The position numbers and the translations under genes are program-made. Below, one piece after another: positions 8,272 to 17,871 of a DNA stretch of 64,000 bases (the first letter of the stretch is position 1; each line of letters starts with the position of its first letter). The notes beneath the pieces were generated by a model. The model was not told where the DNA came from. It was given only the letters and a program-made list of their open reading frames with translations, and did no database searches. Source of the stretch: Thalassotalea_A litorea (GTDB lineage Bacteria; Pseudomonadota; Gammaproteobacteria; Enterobacterales; Alteromonadaceae); assembly GCF_043642205.1 (NCBI RefSeq), contig NZ_JBHZSG010000013.1:1-64000 (forward strand), in the 5' to 3' direction.

Positions 8272-9246
8272 ATGCGCATAGAACGTATACAAAACATGAA
8301 ACGTTACAGTTTTAACGTATTCAAAAGCCTGCTTGGCCAATACGGCTTTACCCAGCAACGATCTCATTTTAAATTTTTGTTCAGTAGCAGCAAAGGTCTG
8401 TATTTGTTCGATCAGGGCCGAATACACAAGCTGCTGTCGGGAAATTATTTCGGCATTACACAACTTCCCGATAACCGTTATCTCGCCGTGACTTACGTGC
8501 AAAAAGGTACCCAGGACGAACGCAGCCTGGCGCTTACGTTTAAATTATCTGGCAATAAAGCCTGTGAGAAACAAGCTTTCAATTTTATTAGTGCAGAAGG
8601 ACAGGTGAAAATACCGGTCAGAGTGCATCAAATTGTCTGTTTTAACAATAAGTTGTGGGTTACCAATACCCGTCAAAATGTAGTCTGGCGTTGCAATCTT
8701 GATGGTCGGATTGAAAACACATTTGTATATACGCAAGGATTTGATTACCAGCCCGGAAGTATGTCGACGGACTATGTTCGAAAAACCGCGCGTAATAGCC
8801 AGGACTATCATCACTTTAATTCCATCCATATTGATGAGAATTTCCTGTATTTACTTGCTCATAATTCGGCAGGCTCCGACAAGAGTAAAAATAGCTTTTA
8901 TTTAAAATTGGATCATGAGTTCAATGTGATTGAGCGCACCGATAATGTTGGTAAAGCTTGTCATAATCTCGTGCCATGTGAGCAAGGGTTTTATATTTGC
9001 GACTCCGCTAATGGTCAGTTGGTTCATCCCAAGTTGCCGAACATTCAATTAGGCTATTTTTTGCGTGGGCTGACCTTAATTGATAATCACCTGATCGCAG
9101 GAGGTACGGTATCGAGCTCCGATCCAAACCTTCGAGGCAAGGGAGACAGTCGATTGTTTTTCATTCCTGTCGGTAATGCATTCCCAATCATGTCTCTATC
9201 GTTAGGTCGCACCGGAGATTTACACGACATTGTCGCGCTCAAGTAA
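8272..9246 (+). CDS. Unrecognised protein, probable beta-propeller fold
   Basis: This 324-residue protein has no signal peptide and no membrane segment. Repeated short beta-strand blocks carry motifs such as GLYLFDQGRIHKL, NNKLWVTNTRQNVVWRCNLDG, HHFNSIHIDENFLYLLAHN, GFYICDSANGQLV and DNHLIAGGTVSS at roughly 45-55 residue spacing, as in NHL/six-bladed propellers. The DGRIENTF and SANGQLV turns fit blade-edge loops. AGAGAG upstream supports the ATG at 8272 (an internal Met at codon 9 is possible). It replaces recR after ybaB but is separated by a terminator, so no shared function is implied. Ligand and role are unknown. Confidence 0.6.
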   Translation: MRIERIQNMKRYSFNVFKSLLGQYGFTQQRSHFKFLFSSSKGLYLFDQGRIHKLLSGNYFGITQLPDNRYLAVTYVQKGTQDERSLALTFKLSGNKACEKQAFNFISAEGQVKIPVRVHQIVCFNNKLWVTNTRQNVVWRCNLDGRIENTFVYTQGFDYQPGSMSTDYVRKTARNSQDYHHFNSIHIDENFLYLLAHNSAGSDKSKNSFYLKLDHEFNVIERTDNVGKACHNLVPCEQGFYICDSANGQLVHPKLPNIQLGYFLRGLTLIDNHLIAGGTVSSSDPNLRGKGDSRLFFIPVGNAFPIMSLSLGRTGDLHDIVALK

Positions 9247-9264
9247 GCTTTTGGTGCAGCGCGC

Positions 9265-10485
9265 TCAAGTAATGTTCGGTAATCGGAACAATACTTTTAA
9301 GCCATTCAGGGATTGTGATTGTTCTATTTTTAGGTTTCCTTGATGCCATTCACAAATCACTTTGGCAAATGCCAGCCCTAATCCGTAGCCATTACCTAGA
9401 TCCTCAATATCTTTACCGCGGACATAAGGTTGAGTGACGTCTTTATATGACGTGGTGCTTAGCCCTTTACCATCGTCCTCAATGGCAATCAGCAAGTTAT
9501 TGTCAATTACCTTCGCCTCAATTTTTATCTGCAGCGTGGCATAGGTGAGGGCATTAGCGATGACATTTTGCACCGCGCGTCGCAAAAAACTCTCATCAAA
9601 ACGCCAATACAAGGGACAATCATTAGCGAGGTTAATGGCTTTATGACTACTGATTTGCATTTTCTCCGTTAAAGAGCAAAGCATCGAGGTTACATTGTGG
9701 CGCTTAATATCCAGATTGTCATATTCCTCTTCAAGCTTAGAGAATTCAATAAACTCATGGGTTAAACCGTTTATTTCATCGATATCTTGCTGAATGGAGG
9801 TTTTCATGGTTGAAAAGTTTTTGTGATCCATCACTTCTAAACAAAAGTCGATGCGAGTGACTGGTGTGCGAATGTCATGGGATAGGGTACTGGCAAGGAA
9901 ACGTTGCAATGACATATAGCGCAGTAATTGGTTAGCCATTTGATTAAAACTTTGTGCCAGAGGATAAACCCGTGATGTCTTACTGATAGCAAGTTTGCTG
10001 ATTTCTCTGTGTTTACTAAATCGCTTGCTGGCTTGATTCAACGTTTCTAAATCGCGAAACATTGGCCATATCCATAAAAACAAAAACACCGCAAAACTGA
10101 AATAGAAAATGATCACTATCGGCTCAATCACATCGTCTTCAATCTGGTTTTGAAAGGGCCCCATCTCCCAAACCCTGGTTTTATCTTTGTCATTGAGCCG
10201 ATAGTAGAAAGTTTGCCTGCCATCATGCAGAGCAACAACTTGTGCAGCAGATAGCTTGGCTTTCATATCGCCCGGCCAGTGCAAATTGGTGATGGCAATG
10301 GAACGGGCAATTTGGGAAGGCATGTCCGTCTCACTGTTCGTTTGAAACGTACTAAATACTTGCTCGAGTTCTATGCTGTGCTGAGTCGGGCTTTTGGAAA
10401 GCTGAGAAAGCTTGTCGGTCACGATAGCAACAAAGAATAAGGTGACAAAAATCAGCAAGAATAGTTTGATAAATTGTAATCGCAT
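9265..10485 (-). CDS. Two-component sensor histidine kinase
   Basis: This 406-residue inner-membrane kinase has a membrane segment at about 6-24, a periplasmic loop of about 95 residues, a second membrane segment at about 121-140, a HAMP-like linker, an H-box LSHDIRTPVTRI with the phospho-acceptor His203, then the N-box VIANAL, G1 EDDGKG and G2 GYGLGLAFAK of the ATPase domain. It is the last gene of a four-gene minus-strand set (MipA/OmpV, DUF3019, response regulator, kinase), 11 bases after the regulator, so the regulator is its likely partner. The short periplasmic loop has no recognisable sensor domain; an envelope signal linked to MipA/DUF3019 is an inference. Confidence 0.93.
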   Translation of the reverse strand: MRLQFIKLFLLIFVTLFFVAIVTDKLSQLSKSPTQHSIELEQVFSTFQTNSETDMPSQIARSIAITNLHWPGDMKAKLSAAQVVALHDGRQTFYYRLNDKDKTRVWEMGPFQNQIEDDVIEPIVIIFYFSFAVFLFLWIWPMFRDLETLNQASKRFSKHREISKLAISKTSRVYPLAQSFNQMANQLLRYMSLQRFLASTLSHDIRTPVTRIDFCLEVMDHKNFSTMKTSIQQDIDEINGLTHEFIEFSKLEEEYDNLDIKRHNVTSMLCSLTEKMQISSHKAINLANDCPLYWRFDESFLRRAVQNVIANALTYATLQIKIEAKVIDNNLLIAIEDDGKGLSTTSYKDVTQPYVRGKDIEDLGNGYGLGLAFAKVICEWHQGNLKIEQSQSLNGLKVLFRLPNIT

Positions 10486-10496
10486 GGACGGACTCG

Positions 10497-11204
10497 CTAT
10501 CTCTGGGCGAACAGATAGCCTTTACGCCATACGGTTTTTATTTCATATGGGTTGTCTTCTATCTGATTAAACTTCTTACGAATTCGACTGACTCGGCCAT
10601 CAATAATCCGATCTTGCCCGTCATATTCTCTTCCAACCGCTTGTAAAAATAGCTGCTCCCGATTCAGGGTTTGATTCCGATTACTGATCAAAATCCAGAG
10701 TAAATCAAACTCTTCGGTGGCTAATGTTAAGCGTTTGTTACAGACATGAATGCTTCGGGCGTTATTATCAATGGACAATTTTGGCAATTCAATGCATTGC
10801 GAATCTGTTGTCGACGAATGACGATTTACCGCCCGCAATAAGGCGTTAATTTTTGCCAGTAAAATTGCCGGCCTTACCGGTTTTGCAATATAAGCATCAG
10901 CGCCCATATCCAGTCCCGAAATATGATCAATATCTTCTGTTTTTGCAGTAAGAAAGATAAAAACGCCGCGGTAAGACTCACGGCACCGTTGGCATATATC
11001 AAAGCCATTTAAACCGGGTAAATTAATGTCGCAAACAATGACATCGAACTGGGATAGCTTACCGTGAGTGAGAAAGGATTCAGCATTCTCGAAATGACAA
11101 ACCTCAAAGCCATTATTGACAAAAAAGGTTGAAATTAATGCCGCCAGTTTTATATCGTCTTCAATCAGGCATAGCCTCGATGTATTTTCTTGATGAGTGA
11201 TCAC
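10497..11204 (-). CDS. OmpR-family response regulator
   Basis: An N-terminal receiver domain shows the acidic pair EDD, the phospho-acceptor Asp in IVCDINLPGLNG, a Thr in FLTAKTED and a Lys in YIAKPVRP. A C-terminal winged-helix domain (EEFDLLWIL ... RIIDGRVSRIRKKF ... VWRKGYLF) follows. I prefer the GTG start at 11204: GGAG lies nine bases upstream and the codon overlaps the DUF3019 stop as TAGTG, the same coupling seen between MipA and DUF3019. An ATG at 11219 would add five residues but lacks a Shine-Dalgarno. It probably regulates its own operon and perhaps the divergent protease. Confidence 0.93.
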   Translation of the reverse strand: MITHQENTSRLCLIEDDIKLAALISTFFVNNGFEVCHFENAESFLTHGKLSQFDVIVCDINLPGLNGFDICQRCRESYRGVFIFLTAKTEDIDHISGLDMGADAYIAKPVRPAILLAKINALLRAVNRHSSTTDSQCIELPKLSIDNNARSIHVCNKRLTLATEEFDLLWILISNRNQTLNREQLFLQAVGREYDGQDRIIDGRVSRIRKKFNQIEDNPYEIKTVWRKGYLFAQR

Positions 11205-11572
11205 TACAGGATACTCCATGCGTGTCGTTTGCGTTTGCGCAAGGTACTGGGGACCATAACTTTCAAGCTGAACTGCTTAATCGTAGTTTTGGTTTGTAGA
11301 TCAATAAATAGCAGTGGCTCACTTTGCGCAAATGGCACATGAATCGTAATTTTCCCTTGCTGAGTTTGTTTATGACAATACAAGTCTTCGTTAGTGGTTT
11401 TTCTGCGCAGACAAAAGTCCCTGGGTTGGTCGAAATTCCAGGTGATGGTGAGCGGAAGTTCACAGGAATGCTGGGTTTTTACACAATGGGTTGGCGACAG
11501 AGCTACTTGATTAGCGCGGGCGCTATCGATGGGAGAAATTAACGGAAAACCTAATAACCACCAGGGTTTCAT
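11204..11572 (-). CDS. DUF3019 exported protein
   Basis: The start is the ATG at 11572, with GGAGG just upstream and a TAATG overlap with the MipA stop. The protein is 122 residues: a hydrophobic N-terminus (MKPWWLLGFPLISPIDSARA) that looks like a signal peptide, then a small all-beta domain with four Cys (VKTQHSCELPL, DFCLRRKT, LYCHK) that could form disulphides in the periplasm. The pattern and the neighbours (MipA/OmpV and a two-component pair) match the DUF3019 family found in Alteromonadales; its function is unknown. The C-terminus is basic (LRKRKRHAWSIL). Translational coupling on both sides suggests fixed stoichiometry or a shared signalling path. Confidence 0.75.
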   Translation of the reverse strand: MKPWWLLGFPLISPIDSARANQVALSPTHCVKTQHSCELPLTITWNFDQPRDFCLRRKTTNEDLYCHKQTQQGKITIHVPFAQSEPLLFIDLQTKTTIKQFSLKVMVPSTLRKRKRHAWSIL

Positions 11573-12483
11573 TAAAATCCCCCTCCGATTTGCCAACTCA
11601 CCCCAATAAAATAATAGTGAGTAGAATTGTCTTCTACCAGTGGACTGAGGACGATTTGTTCGCTTAAATCCTGATACTGGTAACGTCCGATAACAGCAAA
11701 TTTTTCATAAATAGGATAATTAAAATTTAGCTCGTAATTGAGATTCCATCCTGCATCTGCCAGATAAGCAGGGCTCCTGTAGATTAACTCGCCATTTTCG
11801 ACGCCGTAGTAATAATCATTTAGCGCTTGGCTTCGATATTGCGCGCCTGTACTTAGTTGATAGGTTAAGTCACCAAACTGATTTTGATAGGCCAGACCCA
11901 GACCGAGTTTCTGACCGTGATGCACCGCTGAGATATCGGTCAATAAATCAATGCTTAATCGCCAGCTGGCATTAGGATAATAGTCGACACCAACACCACC
12001 TAGATAAGACAGAGAACGCTCAACGTCTTTGGGCTCTGTATCTTCGTCTGGATAAGGGAGTGGAAATAGCCCAGCGCTGCCTGTGGTACTTAAAAACGCA
12101 TCTAGTTTATTACGTTGAAAATAAACCCCATCTGGATTTAGCTCGCCTTTGATATCAATGGACCAGAATTGATCTTCAAACAAGGTGTAACCGATCGCAG
12201 TATTTTCAATATAGAAATTGTCAGCATAGACATAGAAAGAGGGGAGGAAGGCGATATGTCGTTCTTTACCACTAAGCCCTGCACCGCTATGCAAAGGACT
12301 GGAATATTTGCCGTAACCAAGTGCTGCACCCACAGCCCAGCTGTTGCTCTCGACACAATCACCTTCACACACATTTCGCTCCTGAATCCCGGATGATTCA
12401 GAAGGCTCTTGATCAGATGGCTGAGCTGCAACTGCACTGGCCGACAATAGAGCGGCAAATATACAGGCTCGGGAATACTTCAT
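11572..12483 (-). CDS. MipA/OmpV family outer-membrane protein
   Basis: This 303-residue protein has a Sec signal peptide (MKYSRACIFAALLSASAVAA) followed by an antiparallel beta-strand pattern rich in aromatic girdle residues and ending VSWQIGGGF, the aromatic C-terminus of an outer-membrane barrel. Motifs such as WAVGAALGYGKYSSPLHSG, FLPSFYVYADNFYIEN and YLGGVGVDYYPNASWRLS are typical of MipA/OmpV. The family includes MltA-interacting scaffolds and osmoregulated porin-like proteins. It is the first gene of the operon with DUF3019 and a two-component system. Two Cys at the mature N-terminus (NVCEGDCVES) could form a disulphide. Confidence 0.9.
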   Translation of the reverse strand: MKYSRACIFAALLSASAVAAQPSDQEPSESSGIQERNVCEGDCVESNSWAVGAALGYGKYSSPLHSGAGLSGKERHIAFLPSFYVYADNFYIENTAIGYTLFEDQFWSIDIKGELNPDGVYFQRNKLDAFLSTTGSAGLFPLPYPDEDTEPKDVERSLSYLGGVGVDYYPNASWRLSIDLLTDISAVHHGQKLGLGLAYQNQFGDLTYQLSTGAQYRSQALNDYYYGVENGELIYRSPAYLADAGWNLNYELNFNYPIYEKFAVIGRYQYQDLSEQIVLSPLVEDNSTHYYFIGVSWQIGGGF

Positions 12484-12577
12484 TATTGTTAACTGCTTGT
12501 TATCGTTATTTTGATATTGGGTTATTAGCGCTTGTGACAGTAGATACTAACCCTGTATATACCGTACTTAAAGGTCT

Positions 12578-12643
12578 GTGTACAATTTTGCACAACTTAA
12601 TCGCAACAACATCAGACCTCATTTCGTACACAATTTTGCACAA
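12578..12643. promoter_or_regulatory. Repeated ACAATTTTGCACAA motif in divergent promoter region
   Basis: The 14-base motif ACAATTTTGCACAA occurs at 12582-12595 and again at 12630-12643, 48 bp apart, close to a multiple of the helical repeat. The first copy lies in an imperfect palindrome (TGTGTACAATTTTGCACA, 14 of 18 positions symmetric). The pair lies between the divergent MipA operon and S8 protease gene, so it is a candidate binding site for the response regulator encoded in that operon. Confidence 0.45.
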
Positions 12644-12749
12644 TAATTGACGGGTATTTGCACAGCGATGGTGTTTAACATGAGTGGTCCACCAGTAAGA
12701 GTGGTTCGCATAATCATAACTAAAAATGATAACAATCATGGAGAACACG

Positions 12750-15700
12750 ATGAAACTAAAATCTATCTCCCTTTGCATAGCCAGCGCTTGCTATGCCTTA
12801 GGAGTAGGGGCTGCCACATTGGCAGAGCCTTCATCAGCAACACTAAGCAGTGGTAGTTTAAAAAAATTACCGTTCGATAAAGCGGAGCTCGAGCAGATGC
12901 AACAGCGCCGCCAACAAAGCCGTACGCAAAACAACGTATTAAAGCGTGCTGACAATGTTAACCAACATATTACCCGTGCTAACAGCGCCGAAAAATTCAG
13001 TCCGGAAGATGGACTTGATGGTAGCCATACCTACATCGTGCGTATGAAAGAAGCGCCGGTTACTCAATACCAAGGTGGCGTTCAGGGGTTAAACGCTACG
13101 GCTCTGTCAAACACCAATAACCAAGGCATTCAAGGGAAATTCAACCTTTTTGCTGGTGCTGGAAATAAGACAGATATCAATGCTTATCAAAATTATCTGA
13201 AAAACAAACAAAATCAATTTATCGATAATTTAAGCGCTCGTGGCATGGCGATTGAAGCGAGAAAGCAGTTTACCGTTGCGATCAATGGTTTCTCGGTTGA
13301 GTTAAATCAGCAACAGGCAAGTGAACTGGCCCGTTTACCTCAGGTTACTGCGGTAACTCGTTCAACCTTACATGAGCTACACACCGATATCGGCCCACAA
13401 CTGATTGGTGCCGAGCAAGTATGGCAATCGGGTGGTGAAGGCGTGCCAGCAATGAAAGGCGAAGGACTGATCGTTGGTGTCCTAGATACCGGTATTAATA
13501 CCGATCATCCATCTTTTGCTGCCATTGGCGGCGACGGCTATCAACATGTTAACCCGTTTGGTGATGGCAACTATGTCGGTGATTGTGCTAAGGACGAATT
13601 TGTCAGTCTTTGTAACGACAAACTGATTGGTGTGCGCAGTTATGATGTCATTACCGATGTTTATAACGCATTAGAATTTCAGGCGCCAGATCATCCAGAG
13701 TGGATGGAAGGGGTGCAAATTCGACCGAAAAATGGTGAAGACTACAACGGCCATGGTACCCATACCGCCAGTACGGCAGCCGGTAACATCCTTTATGATG
13801 TACCGTATGTAGTACCACAGGTTGGTGATGGCGATGGTATCGACACGGGTTTGAATATGGGCACCATTTCGGGGGTGGCTCCACATGCAAACATTATCTC
13901 TTATCAGGTTTGTTATCCGGGGGGCGCTGGTGATCCGTACGCCGGTTGTCCGACCGAAGCGTTATTAGCGGGTATCGAAGATGCCATTGCAGATGGCGTT
14001 GATGTGATTAATTTTTCCATAGGTGGTAGTGAGCAGTTCCCATGGGAAAACCCAGTTGAACTTGCTTTCTTATCGGCCCAGGAAGCAGGCATAGTCGTTG
14101 CCGCATCAGCAGGTAATAGCGGTACCGATGGTTTCCACGAATACATGTCTTCTGCAGATCATACGTCACCTTGGTTATTAACCGTTGGTGCAACAACTAC
14201 TGGACGTACTATCGATATTACCGGTAAATCTTTAGGTAGCTTGAGCGGCGGTGACACACCGGCACCTGGCATGTTTGAAGGTAAAGGTATTTCTGGTGAA
14301 TTCAGTGGTGAAATCGTATTAGCCGCTAACTATGGTGACGAGCTTTGTCTTGAGCCATTTGCAGCGGATACATTTACCGAAAATCAAATCGTTGTTTGTA
14401 AACGCGGTGATATTGCCCGGGTTGCTAAAGCCGATAACGTAGCTGCCGGTGGTGCTGGCGGTTTTGTTCTTTATAACACCCAATATGGCGATTCGTTAAA
14501 CAATGACGTTTACTCGATACCGGGTGTACATATCAGCAGCGATGCACAGTGGTCATTGATCCCTTGGTTGCAATCCGGTAGCGGCCACATGGCAACTATC
14601 ACAGCCAGTGAAATAAACCGCAATGTGAATCCAGATAATGCCGATATGCTGGCGGACTTTTCCTCTCGTGGACCTAGCCAAACTAACCCTGAGCATCTGA
14701 TCCCGTCAATTTCTGCGCCTGGTGTTGATATTTATGCTGGGGCTGCCGACGAGCATCCATTCTCAACTGTAAATCTGTCGAGCAAATATGCGGTTTATAG
14801 CGGTACGTCGATGGCATCACCTCATATCAGTGGTGCAGCAGCGCTTATCCGTCAGGTAAATCCAGACTGGACAGCGACGCAAATTCAATCCGCGATCATG
14901 ATGACTGCCAATCGTAACGTTCGTTATGATGCGGGCTGGCCGGATGGTATTACCCAGGCTGGTATTTATCGTGCAGGTTCTGGCCGAGTCGATGTGGCCG
15001 CGGCAGCGTCTGCGGGCCTTATTCTGGATGAAACATCCGAAAACTTCATGCTTGCTAATCCGCAAAACGGCGGTGATGTGAAAGCCTTGAATATGCCAGA
15101 ATTGGTGAACTTTAACTGTAAAGGTAGCTGTAGCTGGGTACGCACGTTTGAAGCCACTCATGACGGCAGCTGGACGGTAGAAACGCAAACCGGCGAATAC
15201 TCGGTACAGCTGGCATCTTACCCTTCAAGCTTTGCACTGAAAAAAGGCCAGAAGCAATCGGTTGTTTTTGAAGCGAAAATACTCGATTCACAATCGGCCA
15301 TCAACAATTCCGAAGTAGAAGTTCATGGTAGCGTGGTTATCAAAGAAGATAATCAACAAAGTGCCGATAGTTATATACCGGTTGCTTTGAAATACAACCA
15401 CGGTACGTTACCTGAAAACATCACCATGTCGGCACACCGTAATAACGATGTATACACGTTACGTAGCCTGACAAGTGCAAACTTCAAAAATCTGAATGTC
15501 ACGAGCTACAAAGAGAAAAAAGCGGACTTGACGAGTTTTTCCTTACCTCAGGCACAAACCTCAGTTTCACCGTTTATCAGTGGTGTGCTTGATGAATCTA
15601 CCTATACACATTGGGTTGATGTGCCAGCAGGTAGCAAGCGTTTGATCGCCGAGGTGATTAGCTCTGATGATACCACCGCAATTGAAGATTACATTCGTGG

Positions 15701-17753
15701 TGACTTAGATATTATCGTTGGTATCGATGCCAATGGCGATAACATGGTACAGATGGATGAAGAAGCAATTTGTATCTCGTTAAGCGATTTACGAAATGAT
15801 TTCTGTAACATCAATAACCCTGATGCGGGTAAATACTGGGTTGTCTTCCATAACTGGAAAAACTGGTGGGATCCATCTCAGCCGATTCCAGTGGATACCT
15901 ATACGGTAGCAACGGCAGTTGTTGGTAATGACTTATCCGACAGCATTCAGGTAAGTGGTCCGCAAAGCTATGATGGTGCATCTTCATTCGAGTTAGATGT
16001 TGAGTGGAACATGGACATGATGTCCGGCGATATCTATTACGGCGCAATGGAGCTGGGCTCTGATGCCAATAACATGGCAGATCTTGGGTTAATTCCGTAT
16101 CGTTTAAACCGCGAAAAAGACGACACCCAGATCCAGACCAGTCAAACTATGGCTGCTGGTGGCGATGTTGTTGATGTCACCATAAATGTCATGGAAAACA
16201 CCACAGGTAGTGATCGCAATTTTACCTTGACCACGACCTTACCTGAAGGCATGAGCCCGATTGCTGATTCAATACAATTGCATAACTCTGGTGAAGAGCA
16301 GCTAATGGTTGACGGTAATACGATTGTGGTTAGTGGCGTGCAAGCCGATACCTCGAAAGTGGCACCTGAGTATCTGGTAACAACTAACTTACAGGATGCA
16401 ATGTGTCGTACACCATCATTCGGTTTGCCGAATCATGATGGCGGTTATATCGACTTGTTAACTAAAGTCGGCTTTGGCCCGGATTGGGGTGGCGTCTGGA
16501 ATGAAAACTTATCCTTACCATTTGCCTGGTTATGGGGCGGTAATCCGACGTATTCTTTGTATCATAATCACGAGTATCAGTCTTACCCACAATTTACCTT
16601 GAGTCCGATGGGATATCTGCAGTTCGATGATCTGCCGCTGTTCTTCCCATTCCACATGCCATTCCCAATGACTAACTTCCCAGATGCTATGGTAGCACCG
16701 CTTTGGAAAGGTGAGTTCTTTGGACAAGCGTTTGGTACGCCGTATGAGCCAAATATTTGGGATAGCGAGTTAAACTCGGGTATTACCTTTGCTTACACTG
16801 AAGATCAGACCGTGATTGTTGAGTGGGATAATGTCCGTTCGCAATCGTCATACTGGGATTGGATTTTGCAGGAAAACGTGGTTGAGAATAATACCGACCG
16901 TTACGACTTTGAGGTGATTTTCAACTTAGGTCCTTACCAGTTTGGTGCTGGTCAGTATGAAGTGATCATGGCTTATGATAACCTCGATTTCGCAGGTCAA
17001 AGCGCTGGTACTGTGGGTATCCATGGTTATTCCGGCATTCGCTCTACCTTTGGTCCTCTGGATGGTTATTCCGGCACTCAGTACGCCTTCGATGATATCG
17101 ATGAGAAATTATCGAATGGTCTGGTGCTTTGTTATGACTATGTTGGCCCGCAGATGAGTCGGTTTGAGGTGACATTGCAAGCTCGCGTTGATGAAGATGC
17201 TGCAGGTAAAGATCTGAACATTACCACGACGAGCGACGTTGAAGGTATCGCGACAGTTGAAGTTCAACAGGCAATTACTGTTAATGGTAACCTGACCATG
17301 GGCGTATATCCTGACTTAACGATCAACGAGAACGAATCGGTAAATGATCTTCTGATCTCCTATGCAGATGCGGATAATCGTAGCAATATCGTTAACGTGA
17401 GCGGTGATAACGTTACAGCGGAAATCCACAGTCATCAGCCGGGCGGTACGTTTTCATTGTTGCCTGAACTGGATTTCCATGGTGAAACCATGGTGACTGT
17501 AACGGTTGCTGATGCGTCAAATCCGAGCGATATGGCAAGTGCCAGCTTTATGCTGACGGTTCTGTCTGATGGCATTGAATATGGTTGTACGGATGCAAAT
17601 GCCAACAACTTCGATGAAAATGCAACCGATGATAACGGTAGCTGTATCTATCCGGAAGAAGAGAAGAAAGAGAAGAAAAAATCAGGTGGTGCTTTAGCGT
17701 GGCTCACCCTGTTAATGCTTCCTCTTGCACTAAGAAGACGTTCGGTACGATAA
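12750..17753 (+). CDS. Giant secreted S8 (subtilisin) protease with GlyGly-CTERM-like tail
   Basis: This 1667-residue exported protease starts at the ATG at 12750 (GGAG six bases upstream; an upstream ATG at 12726 is less likely). Order: signal peptide ending near GVGAA; I9-type propeptide (HTYIVRMKEAPVTQY); S8 domain with Asp246 (GVLDTGINTDH), His335 (GHGTHTAS) and Ser687 (SGTSMASPH); a PA domain inserted between His and Ser (around CLEPFAADTF ... GFVLYNTQYGD); Fn3-like and other beta domains; a C-x-D-x-N-A ... DDNGSC module near 1620; an acidic/Lys linker; and SGGALAWLTLLMLPLALRRR at the end. That tail matches the GlyGly-CTERM pattern processed by rhombosortase. It is divergent from the MipA/two-component operon. 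Role: extracellular protein degradation, inferred. Confidence 0.94.
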   Translation: MKLKSISLCIASACYALGVGAATLAEPSSATLSSGSLKKLPFDKAELEQMQQRRQQSRTQNNVLKRADNVNQHITRANSAEKFSPEDGLDGSHTYIVRMKEAPVTQYQGGVQGLNATALSNTNNQGIQGKFNLFAGAGNKTDINAYQNYLKNKQNQFIDNLSARGMAIEARKQFTVAINGFSVELNQQQASELARLPQVTAVTRSTLHELHTDIGPQLIGAEQVWQSGGEGVPAMKGEGLIVGVLDTGINTDHPSFAAIGGDGYQHVNPFGDGNYVGDCAKDEFVSLCNDKLIGVRSYDVITDVYNALEFQAPDHPEWMEGVQIRPKNGEDYNGHGTHTASTAAGNILYDVPYVVPQVGDGDGIDTGLNMGTISGVAPHANIISYQVCYPGGAGDPYAGCPTEALLAGIEDAIADGVDVINFSIGGSEQFPWENPVELAFLSAQEAGIVVAASAGNSGTDGFHEYMSSADHTSPWLLTVGATTTGRTIDITGKSLGSLSGGDTPAPGMFEGKGISGEFSGEIVLAANYGDELCLEPFAADTFTENQIVVCKRGDIARVAKADNVAAGGAGGFVLYNTQYGDSLNNDVYSIPGVHISSDAQWSLIPWLQSGSGHMATITASEINRNVNPDNADMLADFSSRGPSQTNPEHLIPSISAPGVDIYAGAADEHPFSTVNLSSKYAVYSGTSMASPHISGAAALIRQVNPDWTATQIQSAIMMTANRNVRYDAGWPDGITQAGIYRAGSGRVDVAAAASAGLILDETSENFMLANPQNGGDVKALNMPELVNFNCKGSCSWVRTFEATHDGSWTVETQTGEYSVQLASYPSSFALKKGQKQSVVFEAKILDSQSAINNSEVEVHGSVVIKEDNQQSADSYIPVALKYNHGTLPENITMSAHRNNDVYTLRSLTSANFKNLNVTSYKEKKADLTSFSLPQAQTSVSPFISGVLDESTYTHWVDVPAGSKRLIAEVISSDDTTAIEDYIRGDLDIIVGIDANGDNMVQMDEEAICISLSDLRNDFCNINNPDAGKYWVVFHNWKNWWDPSQPIPVDTYTVATAVVGNDLSDSIQVSGPQSYDGASSFELDVEWNMDMMSGDIYYGAMELGSDANNMADLGLIPYRLNREKDDTQIQTSQTMAAGGDVVDVTINVMENTTGSDRNFTLTTTLPEGMSPIADSIQLHNSGEEQLMVDGNTIVVSGVQADTSKVAPEYLVTTNLQDAMCRTPSFGLPNHDGGYIDLLTKVGFGPDWGGVWNENLSLPFAWLWGGNPTYSLYHNHEYQSYPQFTLSPMGYLQFDDLPLFFPFHMPFPMTNFPDAMVAPLWKGEFFGQAFGTPYEPNIWDSELNSGITFAYTEDQTVIVEWDNVRSQSSYWDWILQENVVENNTDRYDFEVIFNLGPYQFGAGQYEVIMAYDNLDFAGQSAGTVGIHGYSGIRSTFGPLDGYSGTQYAFDDIDEKLSNGLVLCYDYVGPQMSRFEVTLQARVDEDAAGKDLNITTTSDVEGIATVEVQQAITVNGNLTMGVYPDLTINENESVNDLLISYADADNRSNIVNVSGDNVTAEIHSHQPGGTFSLLPELDFHGETMVTVTVADASNPSDMASASFMLTVLSDGIEYGCTDANANNFDENATDDNGSCIYPEEEKKEKKKSGGALAWLTLLMLPLALRRRSVR

Positions 17754-17784
17754 CCGGTTAAATCAAAGACACTTCACTTAAGTT

Positions 17785-17812
17785 AAAATCCCGCTTCGGC
17801 GGGATTTTTTTG
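17785..17812 (+). terminator. Rho-independent terminator of the S8 protease gene
   Basis: ATCCCGC, loop TTCG, GCGGGAT, flanked by A and T runs; a stable UUCG tetraloop 35 bases after the stop. Confidence 0.92.
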
Positions 17813-17871
17813 ACTTTAATACCCGAAAGCCATAGGGTAGTTTCAATAAATTGTGGTTTAATGAAGTACTT

